Shown in pieces: positions 27,373-36,852 of a DNA stretch of 58,566 bases (position 1 is the first letter of the stretch; each line of letters opens with the position of its first letter). Under the pieces are notes generated by a model. It saw only the letters and a list, made by a program, of their open reading frames with translations. It searched no databases and was not told the origin of the DNA. The translations under genes were made by a program, and so were the position numbers. The DNA is from an uncultured Flavobacteriales bacterium (GTDB taxonomy: Bacteria > Bacteroidota > Bacteroidia > Flavobacteriales_D > Sanyastnellaceae). The stretch lies in contig CALKGQ010000008.1 of the NCBI GenBank assembly GCA_938085425.1, positions 1 to 58,566 on the forward strand. The letters are read 5' to 3'.

Positions 27373-28824
27373 ATGAAGATGGCGAACGAAGAAGACAAGA
27401 TCCTAGAGGAGGTCACGGGCAAAGCCTACGAGTTTGGGTTCACGACAGACATCGACTCGGACAAAGCTCCTGTGGGCCTGAACGAAGACATCATTCGTTT
27501 GATCAGCTCGAAGAAGAACGAACCCTCTTGGTTGCTGGATTGGCGCCTGAAGGCCTACGAGACGTGGAAGGGCATGACGGAACCGGAGTGGCCGCACCTG
27601 TCCTATGCAAAACCTGATTTCCAGGCCATCTCCTACTATGCGGCTCCGAAGGCAAAGAAGGAACTCACATCGATGGATGAAGTCGATCCAGAGTTGCGGA
27701 AGACGATGGAGAAATTGGGCATCTCTTTGGAAGAACAAAAGAGGTTGAGCGGGGTCGCCGTTGATTTTGTCATGGACAGTGTCAGCGTGGCCACGTCGTT
27801 CAAAGACAAGTTGGCTGAGCTGGGCATCATTTTTTGCAGCATGAGCGAAGCGGTGCAAGAGCATCCCGACCTGGTACAGAAATACCTCGGTTCTGTGGTG
27901 CCCGTGCGCGACAACTTCTACGGTGCATTGAATTCTGCGGTGTTCACGGACGGCTCATTCTGCTACATTCCCAAAGGGGTCAGGTGCCCTATGGAACTCA
28001 GCACCTACTTCCGCATCAACGAGGCAGGTACGGGGCAATTTGAACGCACACTTTTGGTGGCGGACGAAGCCAGCTACGTGAGTTACTTGGAAGGCTGCAC
28101 CGCCCCGCAACGCGACGAAAACCAGCTGCATGCCGCAGTGGTGGAGTTGGTTGCCTTGGACGACGCAGAGATCAAGTACAGCACCGTCCAGAATTGGTAC
28201 CCAGGCGACGCCGAGGGAAAAGGTGGGGTGTTCAACTTTGTGACCAAGCGAGGCATTGCACACGAACGGTCCAAAATCAGCTGGACCCAGGTGGAAACAG
28301 GGAGTGCAGTCACGTGGAAGTACCCCAGTTGCATCTTGAAAGGCAACGACAGCGTGGGCGAGTTCTACAGTGTGGCGGTGACCAACAACATGCAACAGGC
28401 CGACACTGGAACGAAGATGATTCACCTTGGCAAGCGCACCCGCTCCACCATCATCTCCAAAGGCATTTCTGCAGGCAAGTCCCAAAACAGCTACCGGGGA
28501 TTGGTGCAAATCATGCCCAATGCAGACAAGGCTCGGAACTTCAGCCAATGCGACAGCTTGCTGATGACCGACCAATGCGGGGCGCACACCTTTCCGTACA
28601 TCGAAACCAAGAATCCGACGGCCAAAGTGGAGCATGAAGCCACGACAAGCAAGATCGGAGAAGACCAAATATTTTACTGCCTCCAAAGGGGCATTGACGA
28701 GGAACAGGCCATCAGCCTGATTGTCAATGGCTACGCAAAGGAGGTGCTCAACAAATTGCCCATGGAGTTTGCCGTCGAGGCACAAAAACTCCTGGCCATT
28801 TCACTCGAAGGATCCGTAGGCTAA
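27373..28824 (+). CDS. sufB: Fe-S cluster assembly protein SufB
   Basis: A 483-residue scaffold subunit of SufBCD. It carries [36 protein letters not shown] and [19 protein letters not shown], the beta-helix core and the C-terminal Cys region where clusters form. Two ATGs, 6 bases apart, are possible starts. The stop TAA overlaps the sufC ATG by one base. Confidence 0.97.
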   Translation: MKMANEEDKILEEVTGKAYEFGFTTDIDSDKAPVGLNEDIIRLISSKKNEPSWLLDWRLKAYETWKGMTEPEWPHLSYAKPDFQAISYYAAPKAKKELTSMDEVDPELRKTMEKLGISLEEQKRLSGVAVDFVMDSVSVATSFKDKLAELGIIFCSMSEAVQEHPDLVQKYLGSVVPVRDNFYGALNSAVFTDGSFCYIPKGVRCPMELSTYFRINEAGTGQFERTLLVADEASYVSYLEGCTAPQRDENQLHAAVVELVALDDAEIKYSTVQNWYPGDAEGKGGVFNFVTKRGIAHERSKISWTQVETGSAVTWKYPSCILKGNDSVGEFYSVAVTNNMQQADTGTKMIHLGKRTRSTIISKGISAGKSQNSYRGLVQIMPNADKARNFSQCDSLLMTDQCGAHTFPYIETKNPTAKVEHEATTSKIGEDQIFYCLQRGIDEEQAISLIVNGYAKEVLNKLPMEFAVEAQKLLAISLEGSVG

Positions 28825-29573
28825 TGCTGACCATCAAAAACCTCCACGCCCAAGTGGACCAAACCGCCATCCTCAAGGGGCTAGACCTTGAGATTGCTCC
28901 CGGAGAAGTGCACGCCATCATGGGCCCGAATGGCTCGGGCAAATCCACCTTGGCCTCGGTGCTTGCCGGACGAGAAGATTACGAAGTCACCCAGGGATCT
29001 GTGGATTTCGATGGGTCCGATCTTTTGGACATGGACGCCAGCGACCGCGCCCGTGAAGGCCTTTTCTTGGCGTTCCAATACCCGGTTGAAATTCCTGGGG
29101 TGAGCAACTTGAACTTCATGAAGGCGGCCATCAATGCCCAGCGGGAACACCGTGGCATGGAGGCCATTTCCGCGAAGGATTTTCTGGCACTTGTCAAAGA
29201 AAAATCAGCCTTGGTGGAACTGGCCGGACGGCTCAGGGACCGAAGCGTGAACGAGGGCTTTTCTGGAGGTGAAAAGAAGCGCAACGAGATTTTTCAGATG
29301 GCCATGTTGGAGCCCAAGCTGGCCATCTTGGATGAGACGGACAGTGGTTTGGACATCGATGCCCTGCGCATTGTCTCACAGGGGGTGAATGCCATGCGGG
29401 AAGCAGGCCGCTCCTTTTTGGTGATCACGCACTACCAGCGATTGTTGGACCACATTGTTCCGGACCACGTCCACGTGCTTTCCGACGGCAAAATTGTGAA
29501 GTCGGGAACCAAAGATTTGGCCATGGAATTGGAAGAGAAGGGATACGATTGGATCAAAGAGCCTGCAGTTTGA
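28824..29573 (+). CDS. sufC: Fe-S cluster assembly ATPase SufC
   Basis: A 249-residue soluble ABC ATPase. It shows Walker A GPNGSGKSTL, the signature FSGGEKKRNEI and Walker B LAILDETDSGLDID. It powers conformational change in SufBCD. It overlaps sufB by one base and sufD by one base (TGATG). Confidence 0.97.
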   Translation: MLTIKNLHAQVDQTAILKGLDLEIAPGEVHAIMGPNGSGKSTLASVLAGREDYEVTQGSVDFDGSDLLDMDASDRAREGLFLAFQYPVEIPGVSNLNFMKAAINAQREHRGMEAISAKDFLALVKEKSALVELAGRLRDRSVNEGFSGGEKKRNEIFQMAMLEPKLAILDETDSGLDIDALRIVSQGVNAMREAGRSFLVITHYQRLLDHIVPDHVHVLSDGKIVKSGTKDLAMELEEKGYDWIKEPAV

Positions 29574-30856
29574 TGGCCGATACAACGCCGACATCCAAAG
29601 CTTTTTGGGAGGGATTGACGCCCTCTGTGTCCTCAGGTCTCGCTTCTGTGGCAGAGGCAGGTCGTGCGGCACTGGATCGCTTGCCTGTGCCCACGCGTCG
29701 CTCAGAACGTTGGAAATACAGCCCGTTGACGGCGATGTTGGCCCAACCTTTGAACAGCCCGGAAGCGCCTCACGGCATTCCTGAGGATGTTCATGTGCAG
29801 CCGATTCCAGGCCTTGATGCATATCGTGTGGTCCTGGTGAATGGCCATGTGGTCACGGAGGCGTGCGATTTTCCAGTGGCCGAAGGTGTCATTTGCATGC
29901 CGTTGTTTCAGGCTTTGGACGAGGGTCGCCTTCAAGGAGGCGATGCGGATTGGTCCGGGTACCACGAACGGGAATGGGTGGGTGCGTTGCACGCCGCCCA
30001 CGCCCAAGACGGAGTGTACTTGGAGCTTGAGGAGGGGGTCACATTGGACCGTCCATTGCTGGTCCATCACCATGTGACGGGGTCCAATGTCGCCGTTTGT
30101 CCCAGGCATCGGATTGTGATGGGGGACCAATCTTCAGCAGAAGTTTTGGTTTGGCACTCGTCCTCTTCTGAGGCGACGGGCATGGTGAATGCTTTGCTGG
30201 AGGGTCATGTGGGACGGGGTGCCCGCTTGGGGTTGGACAAGGTTCAGAACGAGCAAGGAAAGATCTTTCATTTGGCCCACGAGCATGTGACCCAGGCGTC
30301 GGACAGCACCTTTAGGGTCCACTCCATGACGGTCCAGGGCCATTGGGTGCGGAACGAACTGAACGTGGCGCAAAAAGGACGTGGTGCCCACACCATCATG
30401 CACGGCGTGTATTTGCCCAAGGACCAGGAGCATGTGGACAACCACACAACCATGGACCACACGGTGCCGAATTGCACGTCGAGCGAGCTCTACAAAGGCA
30501 TCTTGTACGATCGCTCAACAGGGGTGTTCAATGGGAAGGTGTTTGTCCGACAAGAAGCCCAACAAACCAACGCATACCAACAGAACGCCAACATTGTGGC
30601 GGACCAAGGCGCAAGCATCAATGCGAAGCCGGAGTTGGAAATTTATGCGGACGATGTGAAGTGTTCCCATGGGTGCACGGTGGGTCAATTTGACGACGAA
30701 GCGTTGTTTTATTTGAAATCCAGGGGCATTGGAGAACGTGCAGCGCGCGCGTTGATGGTGCAAGCCTTCATTGGTGACGTTTTGGCTGGGATGGGGAGTG
30801 AAGAGGTGGCGGCAGAAGTCGAGACGTTGCTTTCCGAGCGCCACGGTTGGATGTGA
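29573..30856 (+). CDS. sufD: Fe-S cluster assembly protein SufD
   Basis: A 427-residue beta-helix partner of SufB. Typical features are RSERWKYSPL near the N-terminus, NHTTMDHTVPNCTSSELYKG and CSHGCTVGQFDDEALFYL towards the C-terminus, the latter with the conserved Cys and His. The ATG overlaps the sufC stop (TGATG); a longer frame starting 24 bases upstream lies inside sufC. Confidence 0.96.
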   Translation: MADTTPTSKAFWEGLTPSVSSGLASVAEAGRAALDRLPVPTRRSERWKYSPLTAMLAQPLNSPEAPHGIPEDVHVQPIPGLDAYRVVLVNGHVVTEACDFPVAEGVICMPLFQALDEGRLQGGDADWSGYHEREWVGALHAAHAQDGVYLELEEGVTLDRPLLVHHHVTGSNVAVCPRHRIVMGDQSSAEVLVWHSSSSEATGMVNALLEGHVGRGARLGLDKVQNEQGKIFHLAHEHVTQASDSTFRVHSMTVQGHWVRNELNVAQKGRGAHTIMHGVYLPKDQEHVDNHTTMDHTVPNCTSSELYKGILYDRSTGVFNGKVFVRQEAQQTNAYQQNANIVADQGASINAKPELEIYADDVKCSHGCTVGQFDDEALFYLKSRGIGERAARALMVQAFIGDVLAGMGSEEVAAEVETLLSERHGWM

Positions 30857-30864
30857 ACCCCACC

Positions 30865-31629
30865 ATGATGGACCCCTCCCTCATCCGACTGGACAAGCTT
30901 CTTGTGCAAAGGGGATTGGTGGCGTCCAGGCCCAGGGCCGAGCGAATGATTGCCGACCATGGGGTGCTGGTGGAAGGTCAACGGGTCCAAAAGCCAGGCA
31001 AGAAATTTTCTGCGGATGTGAAAATCGCCCTTGTGGTGAAGGACATGCCCTGGGTTTCCCGAGGCGCGCTGAAGCTTCTCGCCGCTTTGGAGGCATGGAC
31101 AGACATTGATGTTGAGGGAGCCAAGGCATTGGATGTGGGGTGTTCCACGGGTGGATTCAGTCACGTGTTGTTGGAACACGGCGCTGCCGCGGTGCTTGGG
31201 GTGGACACCGGCAAGAACCAATTTGATGAGGGCTTGAAGGACGATGCGAGAATGGTGGTTCGTGAGTCCACCAATGTCCGTGATTTGACCCGTGAGGAAC
31301 TCGTGGCGGTGGTGGGTGGAGCTCCTGAATTGGTGGTGATTGATGTTTCGTTTGTGGGCCTTGCGCACATTTTCCCCAAAGTTGCGGAGCTTGTTGACCC
31401 GGGGGCGTGCGTGGTTGCCTTGGTGAAGCCCCAGTTTGAGGTGGGGCCCAAGCATTTGGGCCGTTCTGGCATCGTGCGTGACCCCGCGCAACGGGAACGC
31501 GCCTTGGAGGAGGTCAAAGCAGAAGCTGTTTCATGCGGCTTTTCTGTGGCAGGTGCCCTTGATTCGCCCATTCAAGGAGGGGACGGAAACCACGAGTATC
31601 TTCTGCGACTTGAAAGAGCATCCCCATGA
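30865..31629 (+). CDS. TlyA-family rRNA 2'-O-methyltransferase embedded in the SUF operon
   Basis: A 254-residue protein with an N-terminal S4 RNA-binding domain (LDKLLVQRGLVASRPRAERM) and a FtsJ-type SAM methyltransferase domain with ALDVGCSTGGFSHVLL, VVIDVSFVGL and VALVKPQFE. TlyA proteins 2'-O-methylate rRNA cytidines; some are also called hemolysins. It lies 8 bases after sufD and overlaps the sufS start by ATGA, so it is locked into the SUF transcript. Nothing in it suggests Fe-S binding. A start at an earlier ATG overlapping sufD is possible. Confidence 0.9.
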   Translation: MMDPSLIRLDKLLVQRGLVASRPRAERMIADHGVLVEGQRVQKPGKKFSADVKIALVVKDMPWVSRGALKLLAALEAWTDIDVEGAKALDVGCSTGGFSHVLLEHGAAAVLGVDTGKNQFDEGLKDDARMVVRESTNVRDLTREELVAVVGGAPELVVIDVSFVGLAHIFPKVAELVDPGACVVALVKPQFEVGPKHLGRSGIVRDPAQRERALEEVKAEAVSCGFSVAGALDSPIQGGDGNHEYLLRLERASP

Positions 31630-32861
31630 CATCGACCGGCCACTTTTCCGTTGACGCCATCCGTGCGCAATTCCCCATTCTCTCAAGAGAGGTGAATGGC
31701 CACCCTTTGGCCTATTTCGACAGCGCCGCTTCAGCCCACAAGCCACAAGCGGTCATCGACGCCCAAGCCCGTTATCTCGCGGAGAAACACAGCAACATCC
31801 ACCGCGGGGTCCACTCTTTGGCCCAGGAGGCGACTGAGGCTTACGAGGGGGCCAGGGAAATCATCCGCGGCCACATTGGTGCTGCGTCCACTCAGGAAGT
31901 CCTCTTCGTGGGCGGGGCGACAGACGGCATCAATTTGGTCGCCCAAACATGGGGACGACAACATCTTCAGCAAGGCGATTGCATGGTGTTGACCCGCATG
32001 GAACACCACAGCAACATTGTGCCATGGCAGATGCTGGCGGAGGAGAAAGGGTTCCGGATTTTGGTCGTGGAGTTGAATGCAGACGGCACCCTGGACGAGG
32101 ACATGTTCCAAGCACATTTGCTGCAAGGCCCCAAGCTGGTGGCCTTCATGCATGTCTCCAACGCCCTTGGCACGGTGAACGATGTCAAACATTGGACCGC
32201 GAAATCCCATGAGGCGGGTGCCAAGGTGCTTGTGGACGGGGCCCAAGCGGTGCCGCACCTTCAAGTGAACGTCCAGGACTTGGGGGTGGACTTTTATGTT
32301 TTCAGTGGACACAAGACCTATGGACCCACAGGCATTGGTGTGTTGTACGGCCGCCAAAGCTTGTTGGAGGACATGCCGCCCTGGCGAGGGGGTGGCGAGA
32401 TGATCGGTTCTGTGAGCTTTGAGCAAGGCACGACCTACAATGAGCTTCCCTACAAGTTTGAGGCTGGGACGCCACACATCAGTGGTGGGATTGCCCTTGG
32501 TGCCGCCCTTCAGTGGATGGGCCAAGTCGGGGTGTCGGCCTTGACGGCCCATGAGCACGCGTTGACCCAACACGCCCACGCGAGGCTTGCCGAGGTTCAG
32601 GGGATGCGTTTTTATGGCACGGCACCATGCAAGGCCGGGGTGGTGTCCTTTTTGGTCGATGGGGTGCACCCTTACGATTTGGGCACGTTGTTGGACCAAC
32701 TTGGCATCGCCGTAAGGACGGGTCACCATTGCGCTGAACCTTTGATGGACAAGTGGAACATCCCTGGAACGGTGCGTGCCTCCTTTGGCGCTTACAACAC
32801 CTTGCAAGAAGTGGATCGACTTGCAGATGGCGTGGCCCGGGCGGTGACCATGTTGCGTTGA
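31626..32861 (+). CDS. sufS: Cysteine desulfurase SufS
   Basis: A 411-residue PLP enzyme that supplies sulfur from cysteine. It has the PLP Lys in FYVFSGHKTYGPTG and the catalytic Cys in VRTGHHCAEPLM, the type II desulfurase pattern. It overlaps tlyA by 4 bases. Confidence 0.96.
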   Translation: MTSTGHFSVDAIRAQFPILSREVNGHPLAYFDSAASAHKPQAVIDAQARYLAEKHSNIHRGVHSLAQEATEAYEGAREIIRGHIGAASTQEVLFVGGATDGINLVAQTWGRQHLQQGDCMVLTRMEHHSNIVPWQMLAEEKGFRILVVELNADGTLDEDMFQAHLLQGPKLVAFMHVSNALGTVNDVKHWTAKSHEAGAKVLVDGAQAVPHLQVNVQDLGVDFYVFSGHKTYGPTGIGVLYGRQSLLEDMPPWRGGGEMIGSVSFEQGTTYNELPYKFEAGTPHISGGIALGAALQWMGQVGVSALTAHEHALTQHAHARLAEVQGMRFYGTAPCKAGVVSFLVDGVHPYDLGTLLDQLGIAVRTGHHCAEPLMDKWNIPGTVRASFGAYNTLQEVDRLADGVARAVTMLR

Positions 32862-32882
32862 AAGCCGCGCGCCTGCAGACGC

Positions 32883-32890
32883 TACCTTTG
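32883..32890 (+). promoter_or_regulatory. -7 box of sufE (TACCTTTG)
   Basis: Perfect TAnnTTTG match exactly 4 bases before the sufE ATG, in the 33-base gap after sufS. It suggests that sufE can be made apart from the rest of the operon. Confidence 0.6.
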
Positions 32891-32894
32891 CTTC

Positions 32895-33323
32895 ATGGCC
32901 ACAGGAATCGACGAACGACAAGAAGAAATTGTAGAGGAGTTTGCCATGTTTGGCGACTGGATGGAGAAATACGAACACATCATTTCGTTGGGGAAGGAAC
33001 TGGCCCCCCTCGACCCTGAAGACAAAGTAGAGGACAACCTCATCAAGGGATGCCAGAGCCGTGTGTGGTTGGCGGCCAAAAAAGGCGACGACGGTCGGGT
33101 GATGTTCACGGCAGACAGCGATGCAATCATCACGAAAGGCTTGGCGGCGCTCATGGTGCGGGTGCTCAGCGACGCATCTGCTGCCGACATCGCTTCGGCC
33201 AATTTGTCCTTCCTCGACGACATTGGCCTCCACAGCCACCTCAGCCCCACACGCAGCAACGGCCTACAGTCCATGGTGAAGCAAATGAAGCTGTATGGTC
33301 TGGCCTTCACTGCCGGTGGATGA
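32895..33323 (+). CDS. sufE: Cysteine desulfuration protein SufE
   Basis: A 142-residue sulfur acceptor that takes persulfide from SufS. The catalytic Cys is in IKGCQSRVWLAA. FAMFGDWMEKYEHIISLGKEL at the N-terminus and the GLxSHLSPTRSNGL segment near the end match the family. It ends the SUF cluster and has its own -7 box. Confidence 0.95.
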   Translation: MATGIDERQEEIVEEFAMFGDWMEKYEHIISLGKELAPLDPEDKVEDNLIKGCQSRVWLAAKKGDDGRVMFTADSDAIITKGLAALMVRVLSDASAADIASANLSFLDDIGLHSHLSPTRSNGLQSMVKQMKLYGLAFTAGG

Positions 33324-33341
33324 GGAGTCCCAAAAAAAAGG

Positions 33342-33349
33342 TAACTTTA
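33342..33349 (+). promoter_or_regulatory. -7-like box of the dockerin-tailed secreted protein (TAACTTTA)
   Basis: One mismatch to TAnnTTTG, exactly 4 bases before the ATG. Confidence 0.4.
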
Positions 33350-33353
33350 ATTC

Positions 33354-34550
33354 ATGAGACGTTCAGTTTTCTTCCTTTTGACAACCCTGTTGTGCGCATC
33401 GATGGCCCATGGCCAGACCTTGCCCTGCGGCTGTGTGGATGGCAGTTATGACGGTGTGATCACCAACACGGATTTTTTTTCCATGGTCCAGCACTTGGCC
33501 TGGGGCGACTCCATCCCCAATGACGTGGAGGAGGGTCCTGGTTGGTGCGATTTGGATGGAGACGGGACCCGAAATGTCCATGATTACATTCTTTTCACCA
33601 GTCTGCAGCAGCAGCAATGTTCCGATTTGGACGGGGACGGGGTGGAGGAGGTGATGCTCCCCGATGCGGTGACCTCGACCTTTCAGGGCTGGGTCCTAGA
33701 GATGGTCGCAGAGCACCCAGAAGGACTCGGTGACATTCCTGCAGGGGCGAAGACGTACCGGTTGTATGCAGATTTCGACCCTGTGGCTGGATCTGAGTTG
33801 CGCATGATGGGCCTCTGGGGCGACGACAGCGCGCCTTGGTTCATCGACGCACCAGGGGGCCTTTTTGTGTCTGTTCTTTCAGGTGCACAGGAGGATGTTT
33901 TGCCCGAGCAAGACGACATTGATCCGTTGTTTTTCTCGGTGTTCCCCGAGGTGGAATATTCTTCTTTTTGGACCGTTGCAGACATGTGGAGTGCATCGGC
34001 TGGGTTTGGAAACCCCTACACGTTTGAGCGGTCCGCGGTTGGACAGGGCTTGTCGTTTCAATCGGGCGAGTGGTCGTCGGAACAAGTGGGGGGGTCCGGC
34101 ATACTTGCAGTGGCGGGGTCGATTTTGAATGAGCGGCTTGTCGTAGATGGCCTTCACCTGATGGGGCAGTTCACCGTTCTCGATGGACAGGGCTTTGCGG
34201 GTCAGGCGGGGTTGGTTTTGGTGGCGAACGACGCCTTGCCGGGTGGTTTTTCGGTGGAAGGACTGATGGTGGTTCCAGCCGAGCCCTTTGACATGTCCAA
34301 TCTCGAAGTGCTAGGGTGCACGGATGAGACCGCCATCAACTTTGACATGGAAGCCACCTACAGCGATGGGTCTTGCGTGATTTGTGGTGCGGGCGATCTG
34401 GACTGCGATGGCTTCATTGGGGTGAGTGATTTGTTGGGACTTCTCGCAGATTTTGGTTGCGCATCCGACTGCGGGGCCTCAGACTTGGACCAGGATGGCT
34501 CGGTCAATGTGGCAGACATTCTTGGGCTTCTCTCCCTGTTCGTAGGCTAA
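33354..34550 (+). CDS. Secreted protein with dockerin-like Ca-binding ends and a shared unnamed module
   Basis: A 398-residue exported protein. After the signal peptide (1-20, ending MAHG) comes an N-terminal pair of dockerin-like loops (about 26-100, with CDLDGDGTRNVHDYI). Next is a module of about 190 residues (112-303: TYRLYADF, FIDAPGGLF, DIDPLFFSVFPEVEYSS). One Cys-bounded repeat follows (321-341, GCTDETAINF). The end is two dockerin-like loops (346-398: GDLDCDGFIGVSDLLGLLADFG and SDLDQDGSVNVADILGLL). No T9SS sorting domain is visible. The module also occurs in two other proteins in this window. The function is unknown; it is likely surface or extracellular. Confidence 0.8.
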   Translation: MRRSVFFLLTTLLCASMAHGQTLPCGCVDGSYDGVITNTDFFSMVQHLAWGDSIPNDVEEGPGWCDLDGDGTRNVHDYILFTSLQQQQCSDLDGDGVEEVMLPDAVTSTFQGWVLEMVAEHPEGLGDIPAGAKTYRLYADFDPVAGSELRMMGLWGDDSAPWFIDAPGGLFVSVLSGAQEDVLPEQDDIDPLFFSVFPEVEYSSFWTVADMWSASAGFGNPYTFERSAVGQGLSFQSGEWSSEQVGGSGILAVAGSILNERLVVDGLHLMGQFTVLDGQGFAGQAGLVLVANDALPGGFSVEGLMVVPAEPFDMSNLEVLGCTDETAINFDMEATYSDGSCVICGAGDLDCDGFIGVSDLLGLLADFGCASDCGASDLDQDGSVNVADILGLLSLFVG

Positions 34551-34562
34551 ATACGCGGCCTT

Positions 34563-35504
34563 TCAGCGCTTTTTGAGGGGTGCGATGGCCCCCATGCGGT
34601 GCAGGGTGTACCCGTGTTGGTCAAGGACAGCTTGGAGTTCCTGCAGGCGTTCTTGGGACAGGCCCGCTTGGTTCTTCCAAAGTTGCTCTGTGGCCTCGGC
34701 CTTGCGTTCGCCTTGAAAATCCGTGTCGCTCGATTGGTTGGGGTCCAAGGCCTCCAGATAAGCGTCGATTTTCCAACCCTTGTCGCGAGGCTTCCAGCCC
34801 AATGCATGGACAATGCGTGCCAATTCCTGTTTTGGCGACAGCACGAGGTCGTGGTAATGGACCAGCACGACGTCTTGGCGTTGGGCGTTCTCTTGCACCA
34901 CCCTTGCGTTCAGCAAGCACCAGATGTGAAGCTGACGAACCAAAGGATCTTTCAAGGATCTCAACTCAGGCCAATGGTGGTGCAGTTCGTGGTGGCCCGG
35001 AAACACATCGTGGACGTCGAGGTCGCGTCCCCGCGGCCCGAAGGCTTTGACTTGTGACACCACGATGTCCCACGGATGCCGGACCAGCAAAATGGGCGGG
35101 GAGTCCAACGGTCCCTTCGCCAAGAGCCACGTGAGGAGGTGGTTCGCCCTGACGTGCTTGAACAGCAGGGTATGGGCGTTCCATGCGCGGGTCATGGAAG
35201 ACCGCGAGCAGGTCCATGCATTGTGTTTTCGTCCAGAGAAGACGTCCCGCAAGTGGGCCAGATCTTGGACACTCAAGGTGGAGGCAACCGGCCGTGCGCC
35301 CCACCTATGCGGCACCACACCCTTGGTGCGGTGAAAGGGTTCCCAAACGGGTACGACGCCTGGAAGTTGGGCAAGCATGGACATGAGCCAGGTGCTGCCT
35401 CCCCGCGGGGAACTGAAGATGTGGAGGTGTCGCTCCAATTTCCACCGTCGTTGTCGAAGCACCAAAGATGCTGCATGGGAATCGAAGACCTGTCGCAGAG
35501 ACAT
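34563..35504 (-). CDS. PAPS-dependent sulfotransferase (first copy)
   Basis: A 313-residue sulfotransferase. The PAPS-binding loop is IFSSPRGGSTWLMSML (about residues 29-44) and the 3'-phosphate site is VRHPWDIVVSQVKAFG. It would move sulfate onto a carbohydrate or similar acceptor. It is divergent from a flippase and close to a second sulfotransferase, suggesting sulfated surface glycan. A TACCTTCA box lies 5 bases before the ATG. Confidence 0.85.
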   Translation of the reverse strand: MSLRQVFDSHAASLVLRQRRWKLERHLHIFSSPRGGSTWLMSMLAQLPGVVPVWEPFHRTKGVVPHRWGARPVASTLSVQDLAHLRDVFSGRKHNAWTCSRSSMTRAWNAHTLLFKHVRANHLLTWLLAKGPLDSPPILLVRHPWDIVVSQVKAFGPRGRDLDVHDVFPGHHELHHHWPELRSLKDPLVRQLHIWCLLNARVVQENAQRQDVVLVHYHDLVLSPKQELARIVHALGWKPRDKGWKIDAYLEALDPNQSSDTDFQGERKAEATEQLWKNQAGLSQERLQELQAVLDQHGYTLHRMGAIAPLKKR

Positions 35505-35509
35505 GGGGG

Positions 35510-35517
35510 TGAAGGTA
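35510..35517 (-). promoter_or_regulatory. -7-like box of the first sulfotransferase (TACCTTCA)
   Basis: TAnnTT core, 5 bases before the ATG; back to back with the flippase box. Confidence 0.4.
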
Positions 35518-35526
35518 CGGGAGGTC

Positions 35527-35534
35527 TACCTTTG
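35527..35534 (+). promoter_or_regulatory. -7 box of the flippase gene (TACCTTTG)
   Basis: Perfect TAnnTTTG match exactly 4 bases before a GTG at 35539. It argues that the flippase starts there and not at the ATG at 35503, which would precede the promoter. Confidence 0.5.
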
Positions 35535-35538
35535 GGCA

Positions 35539-36852
35539 GTGAGCTCGACGACGCCCCCTTCTGTTTCCTCCAGATTTCTTGGTGCTTCCGCCTGGATGCT
35601 GGGCGCCAAACTTCTGGGCGCAGCCGCAGGTTTTGGCCTTGCCTGGACTGTAAGCCGTCAAGAGGGGCCGGAGGCCTTTGGTAGATTTGAATTGGGACTC
35701 ACCGTCTTGACCATTGCCGCCATGCTCTCCAGGATGGGGTTGGACGGGGTGATGGTCAAATGGCTTGCGGCCTCTGGGGCCAAGGACGAATCGAAGGTGC
35801 AACGGCCGCTTGTCTTTCGTGCCCTTGGCGTGGTTTTCTTGGCTTCTTCAGTGATGGCGGCACTGTTGTGGCGATGTTCAGGCCCATTGGCAGGGTGGCT
35901 CGGGGATGCGGAAGCGGCGCCCATGTGGCGACTTGTGGCATGTGGCATTCCTTGTGTGGCGCTTTGGGGCATGGCTTCTGAAATGTTGCGGGGCCTTTCC
36001 TTCATGAGGAGCCACGCCCTTGCACAACAAGGTCTGGTCACTGCATTGGCGGTGTTCGTGTTGTGGCTTTTCCGTGGCGGAATATTCTCAGCTTATGCCT
36101 ATGCTGTTGTCATTGCCTTTGCAGGCACGATGGCGCTGTTGACCTGGGCACTTTGGTCCCGCAACTCTGAGCGCCTGGCAACGGCAGACAACCATGAATG
36201 GGGTTGGAGGAACATGTTCCAGACGGGGTGGCCCATGTTGTTGGGATCGGCCATGTTTCTAGTGATGAGCTGGACGGACACTTTGCTGTTGGGGCACTTC
36301 ATGGAGGAGTCTCAGGTGGGGGTGTACCGTGTGGCATTCAGGTTGGCCGCTTTGGTGACTTTGGTTCAGGCTGCGGTGAACAGTTATGCCGCTCCTTGGT
36401 TTGCTCAGCGGCACGCAATAGGTGACCAAGCGGGTTTGCTTCAAGGCTTGAGGCAGGCCACTAAGCTCAACGTGGCCTTCAGCATTCCTGCATTCCTGGT
36501 TCTTGCATGGTTTCCCGAGTGGATGTTGGGCTGGTTTGGATCCTCCTTTGTGGCTGGGGTCTCTTGTCTGAGGTGGTTGGCTGCCGGACAAATGGTGAAT
36601 GCCCTCTGTGGTCCCGTGATGTACCTCCTGAACATGACAGGTCGCGAACGCCTTGCCCAACGGATTGTCTGGGCTGCTGCTGCATTGAACGTGGGGTTGA
36701 ACCTTTGGGCCATCCCAAGGTTTGGCATTGTTGGCGCCGCAGCAGCCACGGCGGCGACGATGTGCTTGTGGAATCTTGCTGCTGCCTGGGCGGTGCACCG
36801 CACTTTGGGGCTGTCGGTTTGGACAGTCCTGACAACACCTCCGGCCAAATGA
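35539..36852 (+). CDS. Polysaccharide/lipid-linked oligosaccharide flippase (Wzx/MATE-like)
   Basis: A 437-residue membrane protein with about 12 hydrophobic segments, beginning SSRFLGASAWMLGAKLLGAAAGFGLAW and containing MGLDGVMVKWLAASG. It belongs to the polysaccharide exporter superfamily that moves undecaprenyl-linked sugars across the inner membrane. The GTG start is chosen because a TACCTTTG box ends 4 bases before it. An in-frame ATG at 35503 would share CATG with the divergent sulfotransferase start. It overlaps the second sulfotransferase by ATGA. Confidence 0.85.
   Translation: MSSTTPPSVSSRFLGASAWMLGAKLLGAAAGFGLAWTVSRQEGPEAFGRFELGLTVLTIAAMLSRMGLDGVMVKWLAASGAKDESKVQRPLVFRALGVVFLASSVMAALLWRCSGPLAGWLGDAEAAPMWRLVACGIPCVALWGMASEMLRGLSFMRSHALAQQGLVTALAVFVLWLFRGGIFSAYAYAVVIAFAGTMALLTWALWSRNSERLATADNHEWGWRNMFQTGWPMLLGSAMFLVMSWTDTLLLGHFMEESQVGVYRVAFRLAALVTLVQAAVNSYAAPWFAQRHAIGDQAGLLQGLRQATKLNVAFSIPAFLVLAWFPEWMLGWFGSSFVAGVSCLRWLAAGQMVNALCGPVMYLLNMTGRERLAQRIVWAAAALNVGLNLWAIPRFGIVGAAAATAATMCLWNLAAAWAVHRTLGLSVWTVLTTPPAK

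Noticed and set aside
31731-33239. A 502-codon open frame opposite sufS and sufE
   Set aside because: It runs across two conserved genes on the other strand, has no recognisable motif, and has no promoter box near its start.
33354-34550. Cellulosome component
   Set aside because: Dockerin-like loops alone are not enough; no cohesin, scaffoldin or glycoside hydrolase is in the window.
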